From: Lacibacter sp. H375
GTDB taxonomy: Bacteria > Bacteroidota > Bacteroidia > Chitinophagales > Chitinophagaceae
DNA length: 64,000 nt
Assembly (NCBI RefSeq): GCF_037892425.1
Contig: NZ_JBBKTT010000001.1
Span: 2,356,001-2,420,000, forward strand
Direction of reading: 5' to 3'
In this document: positions 1 to 7,996 of the stretch, piece after piece
Layout: each line of letters starts with the position of its first letter
Position numbering within the stretch: position 1 is the first letter of the stretch
Made by a program: the position numbers and the translations under genes
Notes under the pieces: generated by a model
The model's input: the letters and a program-made list of their open reading frames with translations, nothing else
The model's database searches: none
What the model was told of the DNA's origin: nothing

Positions 1-10
1 AAATTGCTAT

Positions 11-832
11 CTATCTGTGTGCGATAAATACGGGTAACTTATGTTCTGCAATCACCTCCCGCACTAAACTTTTGCGGATGAGTTGTGAAATAGCAGAACG
101 TCCAAATGCACCGGATACCACCAAAGCACTTTCACGGTTATTTATCCATGTGCTGAAATACTTCTCAGGCCTCATATCAAGCTTCATTAATGTGAGATCG
201 CTGAAATGTCTGGTAACGAGTTCTTCAATATTTACCTGCTGTGGAAATTCATTCTTCCCGTCTTCATGGACATATACCAGTAAAGTGGGATGTTTTGTTA
301 ATTCAGGAAACAGGTATGCAAATTGTTTAATGGCATAAACTGATGATTCACTGCCATCGTAACAAAGAATGTTTGTTTTCGGAAAATCATATTTCTCCGG
401 CACTACTACAACAGGGCATTCTGAACGATGCAACACATCCTGTAGATACTCATTCAATTTCCCACCAAGATTTTCATAAAACACTTCACTGCCTATCACC
501 AATACATCAGCAAATCTTGTTTCAGCCTTCAGTTCAGGCAGCGCAAAATCATACAGGTCTTCATGCACACGGTATTCCATCCCGTTTTTACGGCAGAGTG
601 TTTCAAACTTTTCCATGTTTGCTTTCATCACTTCCGTATTACGTTCTTCTACTAAAGGAACAAACATAGGGCCGCTCATGCCATCGGCATAGCTCCATAA
701 GTTGGCGGCTTGTGCCTGTGGCAAAAAGGCGCCGGTTACTAAAGCAGGTTCCAACTCATTCAGTTGACGGGCAAATTGAAATGCACCGTTTGAAAAATGA
801 GTTCCGTCGAATGCCAGCAGAATCTTTTTCAT
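11..832 (-). CDS. Tandem universal stress protein (UspA family)
   Basis: The protein has 273 residues, about twice the length of a single Usp domain. It reads as two Usp folds, roughly residues 1-145 and 150-273. The first opens with the usual strand MKKILLAFDG. The second ends in a GAFGRSAIS stretch (241-249) resembling the G-x2-G-x(9)-G-S ATP-binding signature, then a VPVFIAH-like final strand. There is no signal peptide, so it is cytoplasmic. Family members are induced in stationary phase, low oxygen or energy stress, and many bind ATP; the target here is unknown. It lies 81 bases downstream of the PolX-like gene on the same strand. It also belongs to a neighbourhood rich in stress genes (baeRF-like, Hsp20, YciE-type). 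Family assignment is firm; the specific role is inferred. Confidence 0.93.
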   Translation of the reverse strand: MKKILLAFDGTHFSNGAFQFARQLNELEPALVTGAFLPQAQAANLWSYADGMSGPMFVPLVEERNTEVMKANMEKFETLCRKNGMEYRVHEDLYDFALPELKAETRFADVLVIGSEVFYENLGGKLNEYLQDVLHRSECPVVVVPEKYDFPKTNILCYDGSESSVYAIKQFAYLFPELTKHPTLLVYVHEDGKNEFPQQVNIEELVTRHFSDLTLMKLDMRPEKYFSTWINNRESALVVSGAFGRSAISQLIRKSLVREVIAEHKLPVFIAHR

Positions 833-913
833 GATGAATGATTTTGAAGGTTAAAGATCAATTACAAGCGAACTATAAAGAATGACACGCAATAGCCGGG
901 GGGCTGATTCGGA

Positions 914-1948
914 TCATAAATGTTTTTTATTTAATATTTCGTCCCTTTTTTTACTCATGGCCTGTTCAATCTCGCCTTTGTTGAGCCGCTTTTCCGGCGG
1001 GATATAGTTCATCCCCAAAAACCTGTACATCTCTTCTTCTGTTTCTCCGGCCAGCCACTCATCCTGTTCATTGAAAATGCCGTATTCATTTATTTTGAAG
1101 CCACGCTCTTTTGCAATGCTGCGGAGTTTAATGTTGTGTTCTTTTGAACCGGTGAAATACAGCATGGCCGCTCCAAATTCATGATTACTGACTATACGCA
1201 CATCCACCTGTACCTGCTGCTCTTTTAATACGATGCTTGCTTTGGTGCGCCCTGCTGCTATTATTTTTTCAATTCCAGGGATACTTGTGAATTTGCTGAT
1301 GATCTTTTTCCGGTCTTTTTCGTTGGCTGTAATGATCAGGTCAATATCGCCAATCGTTTCTTTTCTTCTCCTCAAACTGCCTGCCAGTTCTGCATGTTGT
1401 ACACCGGGGAATGTTTTCACCAAAGCCAGTAGTTTGTTGCCAATCTTTTCTGCATCAGCAAGTGCCAGCCGTTGTTTATTTTCTTTCTCCAGTTTCAGCG
1501 CCTGCATCATATTGCTGATCTTTTTAGGTCCAAAGCCTTTCAGTTTGCTCAGGCGGTTATGCAGCAATGCATCTATCAGGTCTTCTTTCGTATTTATATG
1601 CAGTTGCTTATGCAAAGTTCGCAAAGTGGCCGGACCAAAACCAGTGATATTCATCAGCTCCAGTAATTCAAACGGTACTTTCTTTTTGAGTTGTTCATAA
1701 GTTTTTATTTTTCCGGTATGCAAGTACTCCAGAATTTTTGTAGCAATACTTTCGCCAATGCCTCCCAGTTCATCAAGCGTCTTCACATCTTTATACAACG
1801 AAATGTCTTCACTCATGTTAAACAGCATTTTCGCAGCGTTTTCATAGGCAATCGCACGAAAGCGCTCAGTTGCTCCCAGATAACTGTAGCAATCGGCCAT
1901 GCTGTGAAAAATTTTTGAAAGACTGATATTATTTGCCGGATGTTTCAT
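914..1948 (-). CDS. Family X DNA polymerase (PolX polymerase part, no PHP domain)
   Basis: The 344-residue protein matches the N-terminal polymerase half of bacterial PolX. It has an 8-kDa-like helical domain and helix-hairpin-helix motifs near residues 61-70 (LGGIGESIAT), 100-110 (ITGFGPATL) and 136-144. The nucleotidyltransferase signature is GS at 190-191 followed by D201 and D203, with a third acidic residue D249 in VQVDV. The YFTGSKEHN motif sits near 264-272. Full bacterial PolX is about 570 residues and carries a C-terminal PHP 3'-5' exonuclease; here the protein stops just after the polymerase domain. All three metal-binding carboxylates are present, so activity is expected: gap-filling DNA repair synthesis without proofreading. 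It is divergent from the baeRF-like gene. Confidence 0.9.
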   Translation of the reverse strand: MKHPANNISLSKIFHSMADCYSYLGATERFRAIAYENAAKMLFNMSEDISLYKDVKTLDELGGIGESIATKILEYLHTGKIKTYEQLKKKVPFELLELMNITGFGPATLRTLHKQLHINTKEDLIDALLHNRLSKLKGFGPKKISNMMQALKLEKENKQRLALADAEKIGNKLLALVKTFPGVQHAELAGSLRRRKETIGDIDLIITANEKDRKKIISKFTSIPGIEKIIAAGRTKASIVLKEQQVQVDVRIVSNHEFGAAMLYFTGSKEHNIKLRSIAKERGFKINEYGIFNEQDEWLAGETEEEMYRFLGMNYIPPEKRLNKGEIEQAMSKKRDEILNKKHL

Positions 1949-2071
1949 GTGCTGTGTAAAGGACCGCCATCTTTTATTAGTCTTTTATGAGTAGCATCAA
2001 AGAAAGATGTGATGGAAGTCATTTATTTTCATGATGAAATGAAATAGCTTACATCTCTAAAATCAAGCGAT

Positions 2072-3169
2072 ATGAATGCAAACATTGCACTTGAAATACG
2101 AGAGGTAATGGGAGCACTGCATTACAGACCTTCCATTTCAATCATTCTCCCGTTTGAGCCGAAAATGAGTTTGAAAACCGAGTTAATGTATTTGCTGAAA
2201 ACAGCAGTAAAGAAAGTGGAGGATGAGTTGCAGGCCGAATATCCTGGTGAAATGTCGTCGCTTGTTCTGGCAAAGCTCAATACCCTTATTAAAAATTTAA
2301 ATTTCAATACGCATAAGAAAAGTATTGCTTTGTTTGTTTCACCTGTTTTTGAAAAAGTATTGTACCTGGATGTGCCAGTTGAAGAAAAGATCATTATTGA
2401 TGAATCATTTGAGATAAGAGATCTTGTGTTCAGCAAAAAACAATTACACAAATATCTTTTGTTATTGCTGAGTGGAAAGGAAAGCAGGATGTACTTAGGT
2501 AACAGTGGTGACCTTGTACGCATCATTTCGGACAGACCTGAACATATTGATGCTTATGTAAATGAAGCACCTGAAAGAGTTGCTAATTTCTCCGATGTCT
2601 CAGACCGCCGAGAGATCATGATGAAGAAATTTCTTTATCACATTGATCATTCACTTGATATTGTTTTGAATGCTTATCAGCTGCCTTTGTTTGTAATGGG
2701 TACCGATCGAATACTGGGGCATTTCAAACAGATCACACGACATGAAAAAGCTATTGTGGAAATCATACATGGTAATTATGAGGAGAGTTCGCCTGCGCAG
2801 CTGAAGGAAATATTGCAGCCATATATCAACGATTGGAAGAAAGTGAAAGAAAAAGATCTGCTCAACCACATCGAGGAGGCCGCAGGCAAAAAGAAACTGG
2901 CTATCGGCATGAAAGCTGTTTGGCACGATACTTCACATAAGAAGGGACAGTTGCTGGTGGTAGAGAAAAATTACATGTTTCCTGCACAACGAAGTTCAAC
3001 TGCTGATGTAATTGAAAAACTCGAGGAGCCGTACAACCGGTTCTCCTATATTAAAGATGCAGTGGATGATGTAATAGAACGTGTGCTGGATAATGGTGGT
3101 GATGTTGAATTTGTAGATGAAGGATTATTACAGCAGTATGAGCATATTGTGCTGATCAATTATTACTGA
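2072..3169 (+). CDS. Bacterial eRF1-like (baeRF family, probably type 3) protein
   Basis: The protein has 365 residues and neither a signal peptide nor membrane segments. It resembles the bacterial archaeo-eukaryotic release factor (baeRF) group, distant relatives of eRF1/Pelota. The opening (ALHYRPSISIILPF), the middle ISDRPEHIDAYVNEAP-type stretch and a C-terminal domain (about 240-365) of the eRF1 domain-3 type fit what I recall of baeRF family 3. Members are predicted to act on stalled ribosomes under stress; that is prediction from families, not shown here. The TGA stop overlaps the ATG of the next gene (ATGA), so the two are probably translationally coupled. The gene starts 123 bases from the divergent PolX-like gene. 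Confidence in baeRF is fair and in the subtype lower. Confidence 0.7.
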   Translation: MNANIALEIREVMGALHYRPSISIILPFEPKMSLKTELMYLLKTAVKKVEDELQAEYPGEMSSLVLAKLNTLIKNLNFNTHKKSIALFVSPVFEKVLYLDVPVEEKIIIDESFEIRDLVFSKKQLHKYLLLLLSGKESRMYLGNSGDLVRIISDRPEHIDAYVNEAPERVANFSDVSDRREIMMKKFLYHIDHSLDIVLNAYQLPLFVMGTDRILGHFKQITRHEKAIVEIIHGNYEESSPAQLKEILQPYINDWKKVKEKDLLNHIEEAAGKKKLAIGMKAVWHDTSHKKGQLLVVEKNYMFPAQRSSTADVIEKLEEPYNRFSYIKDAVDDVIERVLDNGGDVEFVDEGLLQQYEHIVLINYY

Positions 3170-3939
3170 TGAACAATATTGTACATCGAAAATTTATATG
3201 GAAGCAGTTGCCGTTATTATTATGGTTTCTGCTTCCATTTTTCCTTTTTGGGCAAACCGCAAAGGAAATTGTACAAAAGGCTGATTCCAGGATGAGAGGC
3301 AATACTTCAATTGTAGAGATCACCATAAAAACAGTGCGCCCTTCCTGGAGCAGAACCATGGATGTAAAAGCATGGACAAAAGGAACAGATTATTCGCTGA
3401 TTCTTGTTCAATCGCCTGCAAAAGATAAAGGCATTGTATTTCTGAAACGCAAAAAGGAAGTGTGGAACTGGATGCCTTCGCTTGAACGCATTATTAAACT
3501 TCCACCTTCTATGATGAGCCAAAGTTGGATGGGCACTGATTTTACCAACGATGACCTGGTAAAAGAATCTTCTGTATTAAAGGATTATGATCACTCACTT
3601 ATTGGTGATACAGTCATTGGCAGCCGCAATTGTTATATTATTCAAATGATTCCGAAAGCAGAAGCGGCTGTGGTATGGGGCAAGCTGATTGTATGTATTG
3701 ACAAAACAGATTTTATTGAACTTCATACCCGCTTTTATGACGAAGAGGGAGTACTCATTAATAGTATGAATGGTTATGATGTAAAACTGATGGATGGACG
3801 ACTGATTCCTACACGGTTTGAAATGATTCCTGCAGATAAACGAAATCATAAAACCGAAATGATCTATCGTTCGGTACAGTATGACCGTCCAATCAACGAT
3901 GGATTTTTTACAACAGAAAAAATGAAAGTTGTTTCATAA
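3169..3939 (+). CDS. LolA-like outer-membrane lipoprotein-sorting protein
   Basis: The 256-residue protein has an N-terminal signal peptide (hydrophobic LPLLLWFLLPFFLFG near 13-27). A domain of the LolA-like type follows: QKADSRMRGNTSIVEITIKT, then alternating strands with VRPSWSRTMDVKAW and a WNWMPSLERIIKLPPSMM stretch typical of this family (PF17131-like). Such proteins are periplasmic carriers that shield a lipid or lipoprotein acyl chain in a half-barrel. Elsewhere they are often encoded with transporters and barrel proteins. Here two FtsX permeases, an ATPase and a barrel protein follow on the same strand, which fits a shuttle between inner and outer membrane. The start overlaps the previous stop by one base. 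It is not the housekeeping LolA by sequence, and its cargo is unknown. Confidence 0.83.
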   Translation: MNNIVHRKFIWKQLPLLLWFLLPFFLFGQTAKEIVQKADSRMRGNTSIVEITIKTVRPSWSRTMDVKAWTKGTDYSLILVQSPAKDKGIVFLKRKKEVWNWMPSLERIIKLPPSMMSQSWMGTDFTNDDLVKESSVLKDYDHSLIGDTVIGSRNCYIIQMIPKAEAAVVWGKLIVCIDKTDFIELHTRFYDEEGVLINSMNGYDVKLMDGRLIPTRFEMIPADKRNHKTEMIYRSVQYDRPINDGFFTTEKMKVVS

Positions 3940-3960
3940 TACGTTTTTGCGAATTAATAA

Positions 3961-4044
3961 ATGCAGCCAACAGAACAAGCGACTTTTCAGGATTATAATA
4001 ACTGGCGACCTTATGCAAAACAGCAGAAGAACAGAGTCAACTGA
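3961..4044 (+). other. Possible tiny or frameshifted ORF before the permease gene
   Basis: An ATG at 3961 opens a 27-codon frame (MQPTEQATFQDYNNWRPYAK...) ending at TGA 4042-4044. A second frame continues it in a natural-looking way from about 4018 (KTAEEQSQLNMLYPFIGRG) to TAG at 4074-4076. A single frameshift near GCAAAACAG would join them into about 38 residues. I do not recognise the product. It may be a remnant, a small leader peptide or chance. Confidence 0.2.
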
Positions 4045-4084
4045 ATATGCTCTATCCGTTTATTGGACGTGGTTAGAAAAATAG

Positions 4085-5305
4085 ATGCTTATGCTGTTAA
4101 AGCTCGCCTGGAAAAATATGTGGCGTAACCGCAACCGCACCATTATTACAATGGCGTCGATCTTCTTTGCTGTAATATTATCGGTTAGTACCAGCAGCCT
4201 TCGGGATGGTATTTTTGATAATCTTGTAAAAAATGTAGTAAGTTTTTATACAGGTTATGTGCAGGTACATAAAGCTGGTTACAACGATGAACAAATATTG
4301 GATAATAGTTTTGCGGCATCTCCTGAAACAGAACAAACCATTTTACAGGACAAAAATGTAAAAGGCATAACAGCCCGGTTAGAATCTTTTGCTCTGGCAT
4401 CATCTGAGAGCATTACCAAAGGCTGTATGGTAGTGGGTATTGAACCTGAAAAAGAAAATCAAATCACTTTACTTAAAGATAAAGTCACTGCCGGTACTTA
4501 TTTAAACAAAAATGATAACAGTATACTGTTGGCAGAAGGGCTGGCGAAACGCCTGCAATTAAAATTGCATGATACGCTTGTACTTATTGGCCAGGGTTAT
4601 CATGGTAGTACTGCTGCAGGTAAATTTCATATTAAGGGTTTATTACACTTCGGTTCGCCCGACTTGAATGATAAAGTATTGTTTATGCCGTTGTCAACCG
4701 CACAGGAATTTTACAGTGCATACGGTATGCTCACATCTTATATTCTTTTGCTGCATAATACAAAATCAGCAGAATCAACTGCAGTAGATGTAAACCAACT
4801 GCTCGGGAATAACTATGAAGTGCTCAGCTGGGGAGAGCTTATTCCCGACATTAAACAACATATTGAAACCGATACCAACAATGCCAAATATGTACAAGGT
4901 GTATTGTATATGCTCATCTGCTTTGGCATTTTTGGTACACTGCTGGTGATGATGGTGGAACGAAAATTTGAAATGGGTATGCTGGTTGCGATTGGTATGA
5001 AAAAGATAAGACTCATGCTGTTGTTGTTAATGGAATCTGTATTTACGGTTCTCGGTGGCTGTATGCTGGGCATTATTGCCAGTATTCCGCTGCTGTATTA
5101 TTTCAACCGGAACCCAATAACGATTGGCGGAGAAACTGCAGCTACCTATGAGCGCTTTGGGTTTGAACCCATATTTCCAACATCGCTTGATGCATCCAAT
5201 TTTATAAGGCAGGGAATTATTGTTCTCGTCATTGGTTTGGTTTTATCGTTGTACCCGATGTATAAAGCAATGCGTATAAATCCGGTTACTGCTATGAAGA
5301 AATGA
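4085..5305 (+). CDS. ABC transporter permease, FtsX/LolC type (first of two)
   Basis: The 406-residue integral membrane protein has the MacB/LolC-E architecture: one N-terminal membrane helix (about 17-35, after the positively charged MWRNRNRT), a large periplasmic domain (about 45-265), then three C-terminal helices in the FtsX domain (about 275-395). The C-terminus MRINPVTAMKK is typical. A second ATG two codons in (4091) is an equally good start. It has the same length as the second permease in this cluster (7997-9217), so the two could form the LolC/LolE-like heterodimer, powered by the ATPase at 9347-10126. This family moves lipoproteins or lipids out of the membrane, or exports peptides. 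The LolA-like gene upstream favours a lipid-type cargo, which is inference. Confidence 0.9.
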   Translation: MLMLLKLAWKNMWRNRNRTIITMASIFFAVILSVSTSSLRDGIFDNLVKNVVSFYTGYVQVHKAGYNDEQILDNSFAASPETEQTILQDKNVKGITARLESFALASSESITKGCMVVGIEPEKENQITLLKDKVTAGTYLNKNDNSILLAEGLAKRLQLKLHDTLVLIGQGYHGSTAAGKFHIKGLLHFGSPDLNDKVLFMPLSTAQEFYSAYGMLTSYILLLHNTKSAESTAVDVNQLLGNNYEVLSWGELIPDIKQHIETDTNNAKYVQGVLYMLICFGIFGTLLVMMVERKFEMGMLVAIGMKKIRLMLLLLMESVFTVLGGCMLGIIASIPLLYYFNRNPITIGGETAATYERFGFEPIFPTSLDASNFIRQGIIVLVIGLVLSLYPMYKAMRINPVTAMKK

Positions 5306-5390
5306 TTATATGAAATAAACGGAGGAGGAAATAAGTGCCAATGTAAGTAGCCTTCGGGTATTGTATGATAGAAATTAAAGACAACTAATC

Positions 5391-5918
5391 ATGAAAAAGA
5401 AAATTAAAAATGGTATGCTCTTATTCACTGTTTTATCAGTAGCAGGCAGCATTGTAAATGCACAGGGAATTTCAAGAGTTACCCTGCAACCCATGAAAGT
5501 GGTTTACATTATTGATTCGGTTGTAACAGCCGACAGCTTTCCGGTAAAGATGGGGAAAGACTATGGATTATTGTTTTCATTGATCGGGCAGCAGCAATTA
5601 AAACCAGGCAGAATAATGGGTATCTATCATACAGCTGCTCCACCTTTTATTTTTGATGTGGCAGTAGAAGTTGATCGGGAACCTGATCAATTAACCGGTG
5701 CAGTACAATTTAAAACCATTGAAGGCGGCGATGCTGTTGTTGTGCATTTCAAAGGACCGTATGAACAAATTGAAAAAGCTTATCTGCAAATAGAAGAATG
5801 GCTAAAGAAGAATAATAAACAAAGGGCCGGACCACCAATGGAAGTGTATTTAAATGACCCTGCAACAGTAAAAGACAAATATGAATTGCTGACGGATGTT
5901 TATCAATTGATCAAGTAG
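5391..5918 (+). CDS. Secreted GyrI-like (SOUL-type) ligand-binding protein
   Basis: The protein has 175 residues. Residues 1-24 form a signal peptide ending in a VNAQG cleavage site. The rest resembles the GyrI-like small-molecule-binding domain, especially the C-terminal half: VVVHFKGPYEQIEKAYLQIE followed by a GPPMEVYLNDP motif and a terminal strand-helix. GyrI-like domains occur in AraC/MerR regulators as effector-binding modules and alone as hydrophobic-ligand binders. An exported copy would act in the periplasm. It lies 85 bases after the first permease in the presumed envelope-transport run, so a periplasmic binding role for the same cargo is possible, but this is inference. Confidence 0.75.
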   Translation: MKKKIKNGMLLFTVLSVAGSIVNAQGISRVTLQPMKVVYIIDSVVTADSFPVKMGKDYGLLFSLIGQQQLKPGRIMGIYHTAAPPFIFDVAVEVDREPDQLTGAVQFKTIEGGDAVVVHFKGPYEQIEKAYLQIEEWLKKNNKQRAGPPMEVYLNDPATVKDKYELLTDVYQLIK

Positions 5919-6117
5919 GCAAGAGTAAAGAGAGCGACATCAGTTTAAATGTACAGTTCAAAAATGAAAGTGCATCAATTAAGCGAAAACGGTTCACACG
6001 AAAATTTGATATGATGTAAATGATCAGAATCACAGCTGGGCTTGATACAAAGCATTACAAACTCTTACTAAATGTGGTTGTTTTGAAACCGAAAAATAAA
6101 TTTATTAATTCAAGAAA

Positions 6118-6390
6118 ATGTCAGTCATGAAAGAAGAAAGAGATGCCGAATTATGGCAGCAGGCAAAAGCAAGGGCTGATTTTAAAACACACCTGATCAG
6201 CTTTGTAATCATAAATGGTATGCTGTGGATTATATGGCTGGTTACAGCAGGTATTGGCACGCATCCATGGCCCATATGGCCAACAATGGGCTGGGGAGTT
6301 GGGGTAGTGTTTAATTATTTAGCCGTTTATAAATTTAATGATACAGCAAAGAAGGAATATGAGAAGTTAAAAAAGCATCATGTACAATAA
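6118..6390 (+). CDS. 2TM-domain membrane protein
   Basis: This is a 90-residue protein. An N-terminal charged helix (KEERDAELWQQAKARADFKTHL) precedes two membrane helices, about 28-45 and 55-72, joined by a short loop with TGIGTHPWPIWP. A charged tail (DTAKKEYEKLKKHH) ends it. This is the layout of the 2TM domain (PF13239-like), common in Bacteroidota and sometimes fused to LytTR regulators or kinases. The first ATG at 6118 is chosen; the Met at 6127 is an alternative. Function is unknown. It sits between the GyrI-like and solenoid genes on the same strand. Confidence 0.8.
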   Translation: MSVMKEERDAELWQQAKARADFKTHLISFVIINGMLWIIWLVTAGIGTHPWPIWPTMGWGVGVVFNYLAVYKFNDTAKKEYEKLKKHHVQ

Positions 6391-6798
6391 CAAACGGAAG
6401 TAAATCAGATATTTTTTTCACCATTCCACTGAAGTACGGGAAAGTAGTTAGTTGTTTACTAGCTGTTCGATGTAGTTGAACCGCTCAGGAAAATAGATTT
6501 CGATGTAGGGTTTCAGATTTATTTACTACCAGACTGCAATTGCCCCTGATCATGTTATCGTATCATAAACATTGCAATTGCATGATACCTGCCTTGATGT
6601 TTGTGATAGTAGCCCGACTGCAGACTATCGCACTCCTATAACGGAAAAAGTATGAAGTCCTTCTCATGAAAATGATTACTGATAAATCCAAGTCGGATAG
6701 TAATGAAGAATCGCAGAATTCCAGGCACAAACCTTCAGGCTCTCTATCATTTATTAGTAAACAGACACAGATGAATTTTATGATTAAAATGATTCATT
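6391..6798. other. 408-base gap before the solenoid membrane protein
   Basis: No convincing gene is seen. A short plus-strand frame from 6666 overlaps the next gene out of frame and has no family resemblance. There is one small inverted repeat, GTATCAT (6560-6566) with ATGATAC (6582-6588) around a loop containing GCAATTGC. The region may hold the promoter of the 6799 gene, which would split the transport cluster into two transcription units. Confidence 0.4.
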
Positions 6799-7977
6799 AT
6801 GAAAAAGACTTTTCTTTTAACAGTAGTGTTGGGTTGCTTTATTGCAGCCTCAGCTCAGCAAATTGTGTATGGCAATAATGTCTCCATCAGTAAGCCGGTT
6901 TATGAAGATGTATACATTGCGGGAGGCACCGTCAATATTAATGCTCCGGTACATGGTGATTTGGTAATTGCAGGGGGCACCATTATTATCAATGATACGG
7001 TTACAAACGATATACTGCTTATCGGCGGAGAAGTTACGTTTAATGGTTATGCAGGAGATGATCTTCGTTGTGCAGGTGGAAACCTGCGTATCAGCAAAAA
7101 TGTAGCTGGTGATGTGGTGATAACCGGTGGTACGGTTATTATTGATAGAGCTGTCAGCATAGGCGGTTTATTGGCAAGCGGAGGTAAAATGACTATAGAC
7201 GGAATTGTAAATGGTATGGTGAAAGGTGCTTTCGGGGAACTATATTTAAATGGCACCCTGTTAAAAGATATTGATTGTCGTGGCGGAAAAATTACAGTGA
7301 ACGGAACTGTTAACGGCAAATCAACTTTGGCTGCGCCGAATATTAAGATCGGTAATGATGCAGTATTCACCAATGATGTTCGTTACTGGAATAAACAAGG
7401 TTCAATTGATTTTAAACAGTCACTTAAGAACAGTAAGGCTACTTACGATCCTTCACTTCGTATCCGTACCGGCGAATGGTATTACCTGGGTGCAGCAACA
7501 ATTTTGGCTTTGCTGTGGTGGCTGAGTATGGCTTTGCTGATGATTGTAATTGTTCAGTATTTATTTTCTGCTCTTATGAAAAAAGCTGCTGATACTTTTT
7601 TCAACAACACATTAAAATCATTGGGTATTGGGTTCCTGTATTTTATTGCAGTTCCGGTTCTTGCAATAATTGCTTTTGTAACAGTGGTAGGCCTTCCGGT
7701 AGGATTTTTATTGATCGTTGGTTATTTCATTTTGTTACTACTGGCTTCAGTAATTACATCGGTACTGCTTGCAAACTGGATGAATAACCGGAATAATTAC
7801 AACTGGAATTTCTGGAGAATGGTATTTGCAGCGTGGGGCATCTTCATTCTGCTAAAATTAGTAACCCTTGTGCCGTTTGCAGGATGGTTGATTATGCTCT
7901 TCCTGGTGTGTGCAACGTTTGGAAGTATCCTCTTGAATATATCATGGCGAAAAAAGGCAGCCATAATTGTTAGATAA
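6799..7977 (+). CDS. Membrane protein with bactofilin-like beta-solenoid ectodomain
   Basis: The 392-residue protein has a signal peptide (1-19, ending ASAQQ). About 170 residues follow as short repeats of roughly 19-20 residues built on GG-T/E-V-x-I-N (IAGGTVNIN, IAGGTIIIN, LIGGEVTFN, ITGGTVIID, ASGGKMTID). These predict a right-handed beta-solenoid like the polymer-forming (bactofilin) fold. Residues about 225-390 contain four or more hydrophobic helices. A solenoid placed outside the inner membrane, next to transporter subunits, is an unusual layout. It could be a periplasmic scaffold. The 3' end is 19 bases from the second permease gene, so the two are probably cotranscribed. Confidence 0.8.
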   Translation: MKKTFLLTVVLGCFIAASAQQIVYGNNVSISKPVYEDVYIAGGTVNINAPVHGDLVIAGGTIIINDTVTNDILLIGGEVTFNGYAGDDLRCAGGNLRISKNVAGDVVITGGTVIIDRAVSIGGLLASGGKMTIDGIVNGMVKGAFGELYLNGTLLKDIDCRGGKITVNGTVNGKSTLAAPNIKIGNDAVFTNDVRYWNKQGSIDFKQSLKNSKATYDPSLRIRTGEWYYLGAATILALLWWLSMALLMIVIVQYLFSALMKKAADTFFNNTLKSLGIGFLYFIAVPVLAIIAFVTVVGLPVGFLLIVGYFILLLLASVITSVLLANWMNNRNNYNWNFWRMVFAAWGIFILLKLVTLVPFAGWLIMLFLVCATFGSILLNISWRKKAAIIVR

Positions 7978-7996
7978 ATAGGTATAAAACAAACGT

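Noticed and set aside
1233-1700. 155-codon ORF antisense to the PolX-like gene
   Set aside because: It is a shadow of the polymerase codons. The hydrophobic composition follows from the complementary strand.
6666-6878. 70-codon ORF overlapping the start of the solenoid protein
   Set aside because: Out of frame with the well-supported signal peptide at 6799, and no recognisable product.
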